Assembly: GCA_023409955.1 (NCBI GenBank)
Contig: JAEYQQ010000091.1
Coordinates: forward strand, 1 to 24,659
Origin: Bacillota bacterium
GTDB lineage: Bacteria; Bacillota; Clostridia; Christensenellales; Aristaeellaceae
Direction of reading: 5' to 3'
Length of the DNA: 24,659 nt
This document shows positions 8,481 through 14,974 of the stretch, piece by piece. The translations under genes were made by a program, and so were the position numbers. Below the pieces are notes generated by a model. It saw only the letters and a program-made list of their open reading frames with translations, was not told where the DNA came from and did not search any database. The first letter of the stretch is position 1; each line of letters begins with the position of its first letter.

Positions 8481-9971
8481 ATGTACCGCAGCATGTTTTC
8501 ACGGTTGTTTTCTGTGTTCTTAGGTTTGGTGCTGGTCCTCATTACCATATGGGCCAGTCTTTCGTATGTCACCATCCGCAATGACAGGATCAACGCCCGT
8601 ATGGAGGAACTGAAAAGCCAGGCCAGGGAAATCGCCTACCTAGCCAGTCAGGCGGATTTTGAGTCCTGGAGCAATTTTGGGTTCACATCTAGCGCCAAAC
8701 AATACATGCAGTGGAAAGCGCAAAAAGTATATGACGAATTCGGCGCTTTGATTGTGGTGATGGACCGCTATGGGAAAATTCGGCATATTCTGTTTAATGA
8801 GCTGGCTGATGATACGGACATCAACGCAACATTAAGCGGCGAGGAATTTTTATCAATCCTGTATCAGGCGATGTCAGGCAAGGAGATTCAAATCCGCACC
8901 AATGTGCCAGGCTTGGGCGGGCCGGTCTTTACAGTAGCCGTGCCTTGGGGTCAGGGGCAGACGGTGCTCGGGGCGGTATTTATCCATACCAGAGCACAGG
9001 TGGTGGAGGCTGAATACAAAAACCTTATCTGGCAGGTTATGGCCGGGGCAGGCACCGCAGTGCTGCTGGCAGTTATCAGCTTGTACTTTGTTACAAAGCA
9101 GCTTACCAAGCCACTGAAAACCATGTCCGAAGCTGCCAAGGAAATGGCCCAGGGCAGGTTTGATGTTACGGCAGAGGTAACCGGCGTCCTTGAGGTGCAG
9201 GAGCTGGCAGCCTCCTTTAACTCCATGGCCGGGCAGCTTAAGCGTACGGAGGAATCCCGCAGGGAGTTTGTGGCCAATGTGTCCCACGAGCTGCGTTCCC
9301 CTATGACCAGCATCCAAGGCTTTTTGGAAGGCATGCAGGATGGGACCATTCCCAATGACGAGCATCCCAAATACCTGAAAATTGTGGGTGATGAGGCCAA
9401 GCGCTTGACAAAGCTCATTGCTGATCTGCTGGCCTTAAGCCGCATGGAGCAGGGAGCCACGAAGCAGAATTTCTCCAATTTTGATATCAATGAAATCATT
9501 CGCCGGGCACTGATACGGCGCATGGCTGATATTGATCACAAACAGTTAGAAGTGGATGTTGATTTTCAGCAGGATCAGTGTTATTGTTGGGGAGACAGCG
9601 ACCGCATAGAGCAGGTGGTTGTCAACCTTTTGGACAATGCCTTGAAGTTTAGTTACGATAAGGGGAAAATCACTTGGCGGACCCGGATTACGGGCAATAA
9701 GGCAACTGTCACCATTGCAGACGACGGCCCCGGCATACTGCCTCAGGATCAACCCCATATCTTTGAACGCTTTTACAAGGCGGATAAAGCCCATACCGCA
9801 GGAAAAGGAACAGGCTTGGGCCTAAGCATCTGCCGGCGCATTCTGGAAGCCCACGGGCAAACCATTCGTCTTTTGCCGACGGATCGGGGTGCTGCCTTTG
9901 AGTTCACCCTGGAAAAGGGTGTGGAAAAGACGGGTGTGAAAGTGCCGGAACAGGAGGAGGAAGCCCCATGA
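8481..9971 (+). CDS. Membrane sensor histidine kinase (HAMP, HisKA, HATPase)
   Basis: A 496-residue sensor kinase, partner of the regulator 50 bases upstream. Layout: transmembrane helix near residues 9-30; an extracytoplasmic sensing region to about 185; a second helix (about 187-207, VMAGAGTAVLLAVISLYFV); HAMP linker (TKQLTKPLKTMSEAAKEM); HisKA domain with the phosphorylated His269 in VSHELRSPMTS; then the ATP-binding domain with N-box VVNLLDNALKFS, G1 box IADDGPGI, F-box IFERFYK and G2 box GKGTGLGLSI. The ribosome site GGAGG stands 5 bases before the ATG. The last four bases overlap the chorismate mutase start (ATGA), so the regulatory pair and the aromatic genes are translationally linked. 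Confidence 0.94.
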   Translation: MYRSMFSRLFSVFLGLVLVLITIWASLSYVTIRNDRINARMEELKSQAREIAYLASQADFESWSNFGFTSSAKQYMQWKAQKVYDEFGALIVVMDRYGKIRHILFNELADDTDINATLSGEEFLSILYQAMSGKEIQIRTNVPGLGGPVFTVAVPWGQGQTVLGAVFIHTRAQVVEAEYKNLIWQVMAGAGTAVLLAVISLYFVTKQLTKPLKTMSEAAKEMAQGRFDVTAEVTGVLEVQELAASFNSMAGQLKRTEESRREFVANVSHELRSPMTSIQGFLEGMQDGTIPNDEHPKYLKIVGDEAKRLTKLIADLLALSRMEQGATKQNFSNFDINEIIRRALIRRMADIDHKQLEVDVDFQQDQCYCWGDSDRIEQVVVNLLDNALKFSYDKGKITWRTRITGNKATVTIADDGPGILPQDQPHIFERFYKADKAHTAGKGTGLGLSICRRILEAHGQTIRLLPTDRGAAFEFTLEKGVEKTGVKVPEQEEEAP

Positions 9972-10255
9972 GCGGGGATATTGCTACCCTTCGCAGGGAA
10001 TTGGACAAGATCGACCGGGAAATTACCGCATTGTTTGAAAAACGCATGGAGGTCAGCCGTCAGGTGGCGGCATACAAAAAAGAGAACAACCTCCCTGTGC
10101 TGGATGCAGGCCGGGAGGAGCAGGTGCTTTTATCCCGGGTGGATATGCTTTTCGACAGATCATTGGAGCCTTCTTGCCGGGCACTGTTTACAGAGATCAT
10201 GCGCTTGAGCCGTCTTGCCCAGGAAGAGTTTCTCATGCGGGGTGAGGCAAAATGA
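9968..10255 (+). CDS. Chorismate mutase (AroQ class)
   Basis: A 95-residue all-helical chorismate mutase, converting chorismate to prephenate for Phe and Tyr synthesis. The AroQ pattern is present: Arg10 in LRRELDKIDREI, Arg26 in FEKRMEVS, Lys37 in VAAYKKEN and the Glu50 region in DAGREEQVL, matching the active-site series of the E. coli domain. It is a free-standing domain with no prephenate dehydratase or dehydrogenase fused. A very strong ribosome site (AGGAGGAGG) lies inside the end of the kinase gene. It overlaps both neighbours by 4 bases (ATGA), so it is coupled to the kinase upstream and to shikimate kinase downstream. Confidence 0.92.
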   Translation: MSGDIATLRRELDKIDREITALFEKRMEVSRQVAAYKKENNLPVLDAGREEQVLLSRVDMLFDRSLEPSCRALFTEIMRLSRLAQEEFLMRGEAK

Positions 10256-10770
10256 TGGACCGCCATGTTTTCCTGATTGGGATGCCCGGCAGTGGCAAGA
10301 GCAGCCTGGGTAAGCGCCTGGCGGGAAGGCTGGGTGTGCCTTATGTGGACACCGATACCTTAATTACCGACACTACCGGCATGACCGTGCAGCAGATTTT
10401 TGAAGGGCCGGGGGAGCAAGCCTTCCGCAATGCGGAAACCAATGTGCTAATGCAGCTGGTAGACCAAAGGCCATCGATTATATCCACTGGCGGCGGCATG
10501 ATCATGCGGGAGCAAAACAGGCTAATCATGCAAAATCATGGCGTGATTATCCTCATTGACAGGCCGCTGAATGATATTTTGTCAGACATCAAGCTGGACC
10601 GCCGCCCGATGCTGGCGGCAAAGGGCAAGGATGAAGTGGTGCGGCTGTATGATGTCCGCATAGACACCTACCGCAAGGTGGCTGATGCGGTGCTGGACAA
10701 TTCACAGGGCTATACCAACGGTATTATGAATCTGGAAAAGCTGATCATCAAAATCATGGGAGATATTTAG
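10252..10770 (+). CDS. aroK: Shikimate kinase
   Basis: A 172-residue shikimate kinase, which phosphorylates shikimate to shikimate-3-phosphate in the chorismate pathway. The P-loop GMPGSGKSS is at residues 10-18, the shikimate-binding DTD near 35-38, FRNAE near 60, STGGGMI near 80, and the lid Arg is in LDRRPMLA. The length is typical of the family. The start overlaps the chorismate mutase stop. A second ATG directly follows at 10255, and either may be used. A strong hairpin at 10779-10801 ends the operon. Finding two aromatic-pathway genes behind a two-component system is unusual enough to note, though it may only reflect gene order. Confidence 0.93.
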   Translation: MMDRHVFLIGMPGSGKSSLGKRLAGRLGVPYVDTDTLITDTTGMTVQQIFEGPGEQAFRNAETNVLMQLVDQRPSIISTGGGMIMREQNRLIMQNHGVIILIDRPLNDILSDIKLDRRPMLAAKGKDEVVRLYDVRIDTYRKVADAVLDNSQGYTNGIMNLEKLIIKIMGDI

Positions 10771-10777
10771 CTATTAT

Positions 10778-10804
10778 AAAAGGCGGCCATTGGCCGCCTT
10801 TATG
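10778..10804. terminator. Bidirectional terminator between convergent genes
   Basis: A perfect 10-bp stem, AAAGGCGGCC / GGCCGCCTTT with loop ATT, lies 8 bases past the shikimate kinase stop. The tail is TTTA on the plus strand and TTTTATAAT on the minus strand, so it can serve both shikimate kinase and the converging DUF4180 gene. Confidence 0.8.
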
Positions 10805-10904
10805 CATTTAAAGTGTTAGTTCCAAACCCAAGCATTAATTGCTGAAAGATGTTTGCACAGGGCCTTACGCAGCAAGGAAAAACATTTAGGCAGCTGCTTT
10901 AAGT

Positions 10905-11264
10905 TCAGTCCAGGGCTTTTTTCATGGCCTCCATGGCCGTAGGGATATCAGCCGTGAAGTAAATTTGACGGCCTTTGTTGCTTTCATACATGAAGTCTTT
11001 GAGGCTTTTACTCGTAAAGCTGCTAAAATCACCGATGATGGCAAGCTTGATTTGGTAATTGGTATACTTTTGCAAGATTTCTCCGGCAAAGCCTGTCTTT
11101 AGGTCAAAAAAGGCCTCCGGCAGACTTTCTTTTGGGATGATCACACAGGAGCAGTTCTCATGCCAGGCTGCAGCAATCACATCCAGTGCATCCTGGAGGG
11201 TGCTTACTTTATCAGTGGGGTCAAGAGCTACAGCCTTGAGTTCTGAATGGGTGACAACCTCCAT
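10905..11264 (-). CDS. DUF4180 domain-containing protein
   Basis: A 119-residue soluble protein that matches the DUF4180 family in length and layout: a start with VVTHSELKAVALD, a central CSCVIIPKESLPEAFFDLKTGFAGEILQ, then YQIKLAIIGDFSSFTSKSLKDFM and a C-terminal NKGRQIYFTADIPTAMEAM. The fold recalls STAS-like alpha/beta proteins, but the function of the family is not known. The ATG is preceded by AGGA at a good distance. It lies 101 bases downstream of the amino acid kinase gene on the same strand, so the two may share a transcript. Confidence 0.82.
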   Translation of the reverse strand: MEVVTHSELKAVALDPTDKVSTLQDALDVIAAAWHENCSCVIIPKESLPEAFFDLKTGFAGEILQKYTNYQIKLAIIGDFSSFTSKSLKDFMYESNKGRQIYFTADIPTAMEAMKKALD

Positions 11265-11365
11265 TGTTTATTCCTGCCTTTCCCAAAGAGACAGTTGTCA
11301 AAAACCTCCTTCGGTCAGCTTTGCTATACAGCCTCTAACCATTTGAATACTGCACGCAATATAAC

Positions 11366-12184
11366 CTATTCCAACCCAATACGCGTGCAAGGTACAGTAC
11401 CGTTCACCAGGTCCCGCAGGTGATGGCGTGCATGGCCGATGATGACGGTGGTTCCCTTGAGCACAGGACCCAGTGCATATTCCAGCTTGGCCCTTGCGCC
11501 GTTTGCACCGGCCCGGCTGGCGCCGATACAGTTTTGCTGCAACGCACGGACAGAGGCTACCACATCCTCAATGGTTCTGCCGGTAACCTCCCGCACCAGG
11601 GTGCTGGGGTCTTTTGGGTTTTGGTATATGCCCTCTGTGGATGTCAGGAGCACCAGCATCTTAGCTTTTACAAGACCGGCGATAACTGCCGCAGTCTCAT
11701 CATTGTCTACGCACTCATACACCGGCTCTCCGCTTTGGCGGCGGTGGGCCAGTTCCATTTTTCGGTTTTCCTCATCGCTGACAGGGTCATTATAGTTGAT
11801 GATGGGAATGGCCCCCTGCTGGGCGGCCCTCATCAGCAGCTTGTGAATGTGCTCCCGCTTTTCTGCATCATTAAAATGGGTATGCTCTACCAGAACCTGC
11901 CGCACGCTGTACTCGGGACGGATGAACTGCCGGTAGTTTTCCATCAGAATGGATTGTCCCTGGGCAGCATAGTCCGTCTTATCCTGCTCCGGGTCGCCGT
12001 TTAATTCCCGGCCTGTGCGCTTCATATAGTCCAGGCGGCCGATTTCTGTTGCTCCGGAGGTGACCCAGATCATGCCTGGTCGAAGCTCTGCGCCAAGGCG
12101 GGAGAAAATGTTATAGTCAATGTCATTATCTTCTTTGCGAATCAGTGCCATGGAACCGATTTTGCCAACCAGTTCAAATTCCAT
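11366..12184 (-). CDS. Amino acid kinase fold protein, glutamate-5-kinase-like, substrate unknown
   Basis: A 272-residue protein with the amino acid kinase (carbamate/aspartate/UMP/glutamate kinase) fold. The phosphate-binding start VGKIGSMAL, the IWVTSGATEIG loop and the distal VDNDETAAVIAGL then MLVLLTSTEGIY resemble glutamate 5-kinase segments most closely. The C-terminal part (GAS..GANGARAKLEYALG, GTTVIIGHARH) also fits. It lacks the PUA domain of ProB and there is no proA nearby, so a role in proline synthesis is not supported; databases tend to call such proteins uridylate kinase-like. ATG 12184 is chosen because TTGGAGG lies 8 bases upstream. A TTG start at 12199 would fall inside that ribosome site. 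A promoter at 12296-12325 and a leader hairpin precede it. Confidence 0.75.
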   Translation of the reverse strand: MEFELVGKIGSMALIRKEDNDIDYNIFSRLGAELRPGMIWVTSGATEIGRLDYMKRTGRELNGDPEQDKTDYAAQGQSILMENYRQFIRPEYSVRQVLVEHTHFNDAEKREHIHKLLMRAAQQGAIPIINYNDPVSDEENRKMELAHRRQSGEPVYECVDNDETAAVIAGLVKAKMLVLLTSTEGIYQNPKDPSTLVREVTGRTIEDVVASVRALQQNCIGASRAGANGARAKLEYALGPVLKGTTVIIGHARHHLRDLVNGTVPCTRIGLE

Positions 12185-12241
12185 TTGTGTCGCCTCCAAA
12201 TAATTACCGGAATTCTATTACGTTAAGACCGCCGCATAACT

Positions 12242-12278
12242 GCATCCCTTGCATTATGATGCTAAGGGATGCCTTTTT
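12242..12278 (+). other. Intergenic stem-loop with T tract on the plus strand
   Basis: GCATCCCTT (12242-12250) pairs perfectly with AAGGGATGC (12264-12272) around a 13-nt loop, followed on the plus strand by CTTTTT. All neighbouring genes are on the minus strand. In their transcript this is a 5' leader hairpin without a T tract. On the plus strand it would terminate antisense transcription. Confidence 0.5.
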
Positions 12279-12295
12279 CCAAGGCTGGTCCATGT

Positions 12296-12325
12296 ATTGT
12301 AGCATGATGATGCTCCCTGCGTAAA
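12296..12325 (-). promoter_or_regulatory. Probable promoter for the amino acid kinase gene
   Basis: On the minus strand, TTTACG (12320-12325) and TACAAT (12296-12301) are separated by 18 bases, with TG one base before the -10 box (extended -10). It lies about 110 bases upstream of the kinase ATG and just past the DUF47 terminator. Confidence 0.5.
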
Positions 12326-12330
12326 GGACG

Positions 12331-12370
12331 GAAAAGCAGGAAAAGGCTTGCATCATGAGCCTTTTCCTGC
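12331..12370 (-). terminator. Terminator of the phosphate transporter operon
   Basis: On the minus strand a perfect 13-bp stem (GCAGGAAAAGGCT with AGCCTTTTCCTGC, 9-nt loop) is followed by TTTTCC. It lies about 25 bases past the DUF47 stop codon. Confidence 0.85.
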
Positions 12371-12396
12371 AATTTGGTGTATGGGTGACAAAAGCA

Positions 12397-13020
12397 TCAG
12401 CTGTTTTTGAGTACAACGCTTTCGATGGTCACAGCCACATGTTCGCAGCTGTCATAGCAGACTTCAAACCCGTCAAAAATATCCCGCCAGATGATTACAT
12501 CTAGTGCCTTTTCACTGTCGTTAAAAAGCTTCTTTACAGCGTTAAAGTGCAGTGTATCCCCTTGCGTTTCCAGGGAGTTGATATGCACCAGACACGTTTT
12601 GATGGTGGAGGACTTTTTGAAGTGCTGAAACTCCTGGGTTAGCTCCTGTAAAGCGGAGCAGCAGCGTACTAGAAGCTGACACATACTCTCCATTTCCGGC
12701 CTGGGCTTTTCAATGTTATACATGCACATTCGGCGCATGATGTCGTCAATGGAATCCACTACGTCGTCCAGCTTAGAAGATAAAAGCGCCAGGTCCTCAC
12801 GGTCGATGGGGGGCAGGAACTCCTTAGCCAGATGATCAATGGTCTCATGGTTGATTTCATCGGCGGTATTCTCAATGCTGTGCATGGTATTCATCCGGGC
12901 AGGTAACGTATCGCAGTGAAAATCCAGCACCGTTTCCTGCAGGCATTGTGCAGCCTGCATGGCACAGCCGGCATAATCGATAAAGCTCTGAAAATAGTCG
13001 TAATCTCTGTTTTTAGGCAT
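12397..13020 (-). CDS. DUF47 family (PhoU-like) phosphate transport regulator
   Basis: A 207-residue helical protein of the DUF47/PhoU-like family, usually encoded beside a Pit transporter and thought to control it. Typical segments are seen: DYFQSFIDYAGCAMQAAQ near the start, MHSIENTADEINHETIDHLAKEF around residue 45-65, DREDLALLSSKLDDVVDSIDDI with the acidic, metal-binding-type residues, and a late HINSLETQGDTLHFNAVKKLF. The ribosome site AAGGAGG stands before the ATG. It follows the transporter by 33 bases on the same strand and ends just before a strong terminator, so the pair forms a compact two-gene operon. Confidence 0.9.
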   Translation of the reverse strand: MPKNRDYDYFQSFIDYAGCAMQAAQCLQETVLDFHCDTLPARMNTMHSIENTADEINHETIDHLAKEFLPPIDREDLALLSSKLDDVVDSIDDIMRRMCMYNIEKPRPEMESMCQLLVRCCSALQELTQEFQHFKKSSTIKTCLVHINSLETQGDTLHFNAVKKLFNDSEKALDVIIWRDIFDGFEVCYDSCEHVAVTIESVVLKNS

Positions 13021-13053
13021 GGTGATTCCTCCTTCACAATGCGCAGCCAGTTC

Positions 13054-14106
13054 CTAAAAGATCATCATGAACAGCTTGGCCATCAAATAACCTAGCAGCC
13101 CGCAGCCGGGAAAGGTTAATACCCAGGTCAGCACCATGTCCTTGACAATGGACCAGTCCACAGCCGACAGCCGCATGGAAGCCCCCACGCCCATGATGGC
13201 GGTGGTCTTTGTATGGGTGGTGCTCACGGGCATGCCGGTGACTGAGGAGAGCAATAGACAGCTGGCCGCGGCAACATCAGCCGAAAAGCCTTGATAGGGC
13301 TTGAGCTTGACCATGTCCATGCCAACGGATTTAATGATGCGGTAGCCGCCGATAGAGGTTCCAAGGCCCATGACCAAGGAGCAAAGCAGCATCAGCCAGA
13401 TGGGAATAACAAAGTTGTTTACATCCCCCTGACCGCTGACCAAAAAAATACCTAGCAAAAATACGCTCATAAATTTCTGGCCGTCCTGAGCGCCATGCAT
13501 AAAAGCCATGGCTGCCCCGCCAAACACCTGCGCGCCTTTAAAAAAACCCACAGTGTTTCTGCGGTCCACCCGGTGGAAGATAAACTCAATCATTTTTGTA
13601 AAAACGTAACCAGAGGCAAACCCCAAAAAGGTGGACAGAATCAGACCGTAAAGCACCTTTACCCATTCGCTACCGTTGATGCCCTCAAAGCTGGAATGCA
13701 GCGCGATGGCAGCGCCGGATAGACCTGCAATCAAGGCGTGGCTTTCGCTGGTGGGTATGCCAAACCACCATGCGGCAGTGGCCCAAACGACGATGGCCAG
13801 CAGGGCAGCGCACAGGGCGACGCTGGCCTCATGGGCATTGCCCCCGAAATCAACCATGTTGTATATGGTCATGGCTACCTTGGAGTTGATCATGGTCATC
13901 AGCAGTACGCCTAAAAAGTTGAAAACAGCAGCCATGATAATGGCATTACGAGGCTTGATTGCCCGGGTGGATACGCAGGTGGCGATGGCATTGGGTGCAT
14001 CGGTCCAGCCGTTGACCAGGATCACCCCCAAGGTCAAAAGCGAGATAAAGGGCATCATGGGATTGGTTGACAGCATGGCTATAAACTGACCCAAATCTAC
14101 ACGCAT
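13054..14106 (-). CDS. pit: Inorganic phosphate transporter, PiT family
   Basis: A 350-residue low-affinity phosphate (metal-phosphate) symporter of the PiT family in the cytoplasmic membrane. The duplicated family signatures are present: GWTDAPNAIATCVSTRA near residue 33, GIPTSESHALIAG near 115, and the second-half GMPVSTTHTKTTAIMGVG near 295. About ten hydrophobic helices are visible, and the length is typical of bacterial and archaeal Pit proteins. The start ATG follows AAGAGG. It is the first gene of the operon with DUF47. No promoter could be assigned with confidence in the upstream region. Confidence 0.93.
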   Translation of the reverse strand: MRVDLGQFIAMLSTNPMMPFISLLTLGVILVNGWTDAPNAIATCVSTRAIKPRNAIIMAAVFNFLGVLLMTMINSKVAMTIYNMVDFGGNAHEASVALCAALLAIVVWATAAWWFGIPTSESHALIAGLSGAAIALHSSFEGINGSEWVKVLYGLILSTFLGFASGYVFTKMIEFIFHRVDRRNTVGFFKGAQVFGGAAMAFMHGAQDGQKFMSVFLLGIFLVSGQGDVNNFVIPIWLMLLCSLVMGLGTSIGGYRIIKSVGMDMVKLKPYQGFSADVAAASCLLLSSVTGMPVSTTHTKTTAIMGVGASMRLSAVDWSIVKDMVLTWVLTFPGCGLLGYLMAKLFMMIF

Positions 14107-14395
14107 GAAAAACCTCTTGCAACAATTTTCAGCTATCAGGCAGTATTATGCCCTTCAAAACTGCCAGCATGAACACCGGTGTGATACATGTATGTGATCA
14201 TCTACCCTGGATTTACTATAATTATCCACATGGTGGAAGTCAAGTTAGGATCATGTAAGTTATTCTGCGCAAAATCTTTCATATGATTCTGGTTTTGAAT
14301 TTCTGCTCTTTTCTTTAATATGAGAATGAAATAAAAAATAGGCTGCATTCCATTTGGCTGATTCACACAAGGATTATTGCTAAAGAGGCGCATGC
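14107..14395. other. Non-coding region upstream of pit
   Basis: No gene is supported in these 289 bases. The stretch is AT-rich compared with its flanks and must contain the pit promoter. A CATAAT on the minus strand near 14145-14150 is the best -10 candidate, with a poor -35. A 137-codon minus-strand open frame covers part of it and the repeats to its right but is not credible. Confidence 0.5.
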
Positions 14396-14566
14396 CAGCG
14401 TTCAAGAAGGCGTGCTGAATCACGTACATGGAGCAAAACTCCATTGAGGTGCATGTTTTACAGAGCGCAGGCTGGCGTGGTGAATGACGTAGATGGAGCG
14501 ATGCTCCATTGGACGTATGCTTTACAGCCCGCAGGCTTATATGGTGAATCACGCACATGGAGCAAA
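14396..14566. repeat. Degenerate 64-65 bp tandem repeats with a conserved hairpin
   Basis: Two full units and one partial unit start at 14396, 14461 and 14525. Each begins CAG-CG-like, continues to a GTGAATCACG-type core and then ATGGAGC. In units 1 and 2 this forms a hairpin with CTCCAT (ATGGAG-CAAAA-CTCCAT and ATGGAGC-GAT-GCTCCAT). The third unit lacks the right arm. Steps of 65 and 64 bases change reading frame, so the repeat is not a protein repeat. Its function is not known. Confidence 0.75.
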
Positions 14567-14608
14567 GAAAAACAACCTCAACCGGGCGTTTGAATAATAT
14601 CCTTTTCC

Positions 14609-14637
14609 TTGTCAAAACTGTTTATCTGTGCTACAAT
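14609..14637 (+). promoter_or_regulatory. Promoter of the tRNA-Arg gene
   Basis: TTGTCA (14609-14614), a 17-base spacer and TACAAT (14632-14637), ending 15 bases before the tRNA 5' end. Confidence 0.8.
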
Positions 14638-14652
14638 GTTTTGCGCCAGCTT

Positions 14653-14729
14653 GTTTCCGTAGCTCAGTAGGATAGAGCGACCGCCTCCTAAGCGGTAGGC
14701 CGTGGGTTCGAATCCCGCCGGGAACGCCA
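14653..14729 (+). tRNA. tRNA-Arg (anticodon CCT), CCA encoded
   Basis: A full cloverleaf is visible. The acceptor GTTTCCG pairs with CGGGAAC (one G-U), the D stem is GCTC/GAGC, and the anticodon stem is ACCGC/GCGGT around loop CTCCTAA, giving anticodon CCT (reads AGG, Arg). The T arm is GTGGG-TTCGAAT-CCCGC, followed by discriminator G and an encoded CCA at 14727-14729. It stands alone with its own promoter and terminator. Its T-arm sequence recurs 108 bases downstream. Confidence 0.95.
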
Positions 14730-14735
14730 ATGAAT

Positions 14736-14781
14736 AAAGCCCTAAATCCCTAGTAAATCAGGGGGTTTGGGGCTTTTTTAT
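14736..14781 (+). terminator. Terminator after tRNA-Arg
   Basis: AAAGCCCTAAATCCCT pairs with AGGGGGTTTGGGGCTTT (one bulge and G-U pairs) around a short AT-rich loop, and a run of six T follows. Confidence 0.8.
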
Positions 14782-14807
14782 GATTTATACTTCCTTCTCT
14801 GGTGTTA

Positions 14808-14837
14808 CCGTGGGTTCGAATCCCGCCGGGTTCACCA
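14808..14837 (+). pseudogene. tRNA 3' fragment (T arm plus acceptor and CCA)
   Basis: Bases 14808-14830 are identical over 23 bases to 14700-14722 of the tRNA-Arg gene (T arm and start of the acceptor strand). They then continue as TTCACCA instead of AACGCCA. The altered acceptor strand would need a 5' strand GAACCCG, which is not nearby. It is either the relic of a second tRNA or an attachment-site scar left by an element that integrated into a tRNA 3' end. It lies at the point where codon usage and gene content change. Confidence 0.7.
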
Positions 14838-14849
14838 TTTTGACTAGAT

Positions 14850-14913
14850 ACTCTCTGATTCTCACTCCTGAGTGTTAGAAAACATCAGGAAATGATCTTC
14901 AGAGAGTTTCTTT
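14850..14913 (+). terminator. Branched stem-loop, terminator-like
   Basis: ACTCTCTGA (14850-14858) pairs with TCAGAGAGT (14899-14907) and encloses two further hairpins (TTCT-CACTC-CT-GAGTG-..AGAA and ATCA-GGAAA-TGAT), giving a three-way junction. TTCTTTA follows the closing stem. No gene directly upstream needs it other than the tRNA fragment, so it may be left over from a lost gene or be part of a small RNA. Confidence 0.5.
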
Positions 14914-14974
14914 ATGCTTCACCGTCCCGGGCGCGTCTCCTCCCCTTTGTGTCACTTTATAGAAGGACGGCAGA

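Noticed and set aside
12204..12416. A 70-codon minus-strand open frame between the DUF47 and amino acid kinase genes
   Set aside because: It overlaps the DUF47 end and contains the operon terminator and the promoter of the next gene. It has no ribosome site or family likeness.
14396..14566. Possible CRISPR array
   Set aside because: The units are contiguous diverged tandem copies without unique spacers and no cas genes are near.
14202..14615. A 137-codon minus-strand open frame across the tandem repeats
   Set aside because: The repeat steps (65 and 64 bases) change the frame between copies, there is no ribosome site, and the frame runs over the repeat hairpins and the region just before the tRNA promoter. 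It is a by-product of the repeat.
14785..14804. A 20-base stretch before the tRNA fragment nearly identical (18/20) to the hgcA codons for YTSFSGV at 24374-24393; both differences are synonymous
   Set aside because: The likeness does not extend beyond about 25 bases, begins right after a T tract, and one or two such matches between all pairs in a window this size are expected by chance. A relic of a corrinoid-protein gene is not supported.
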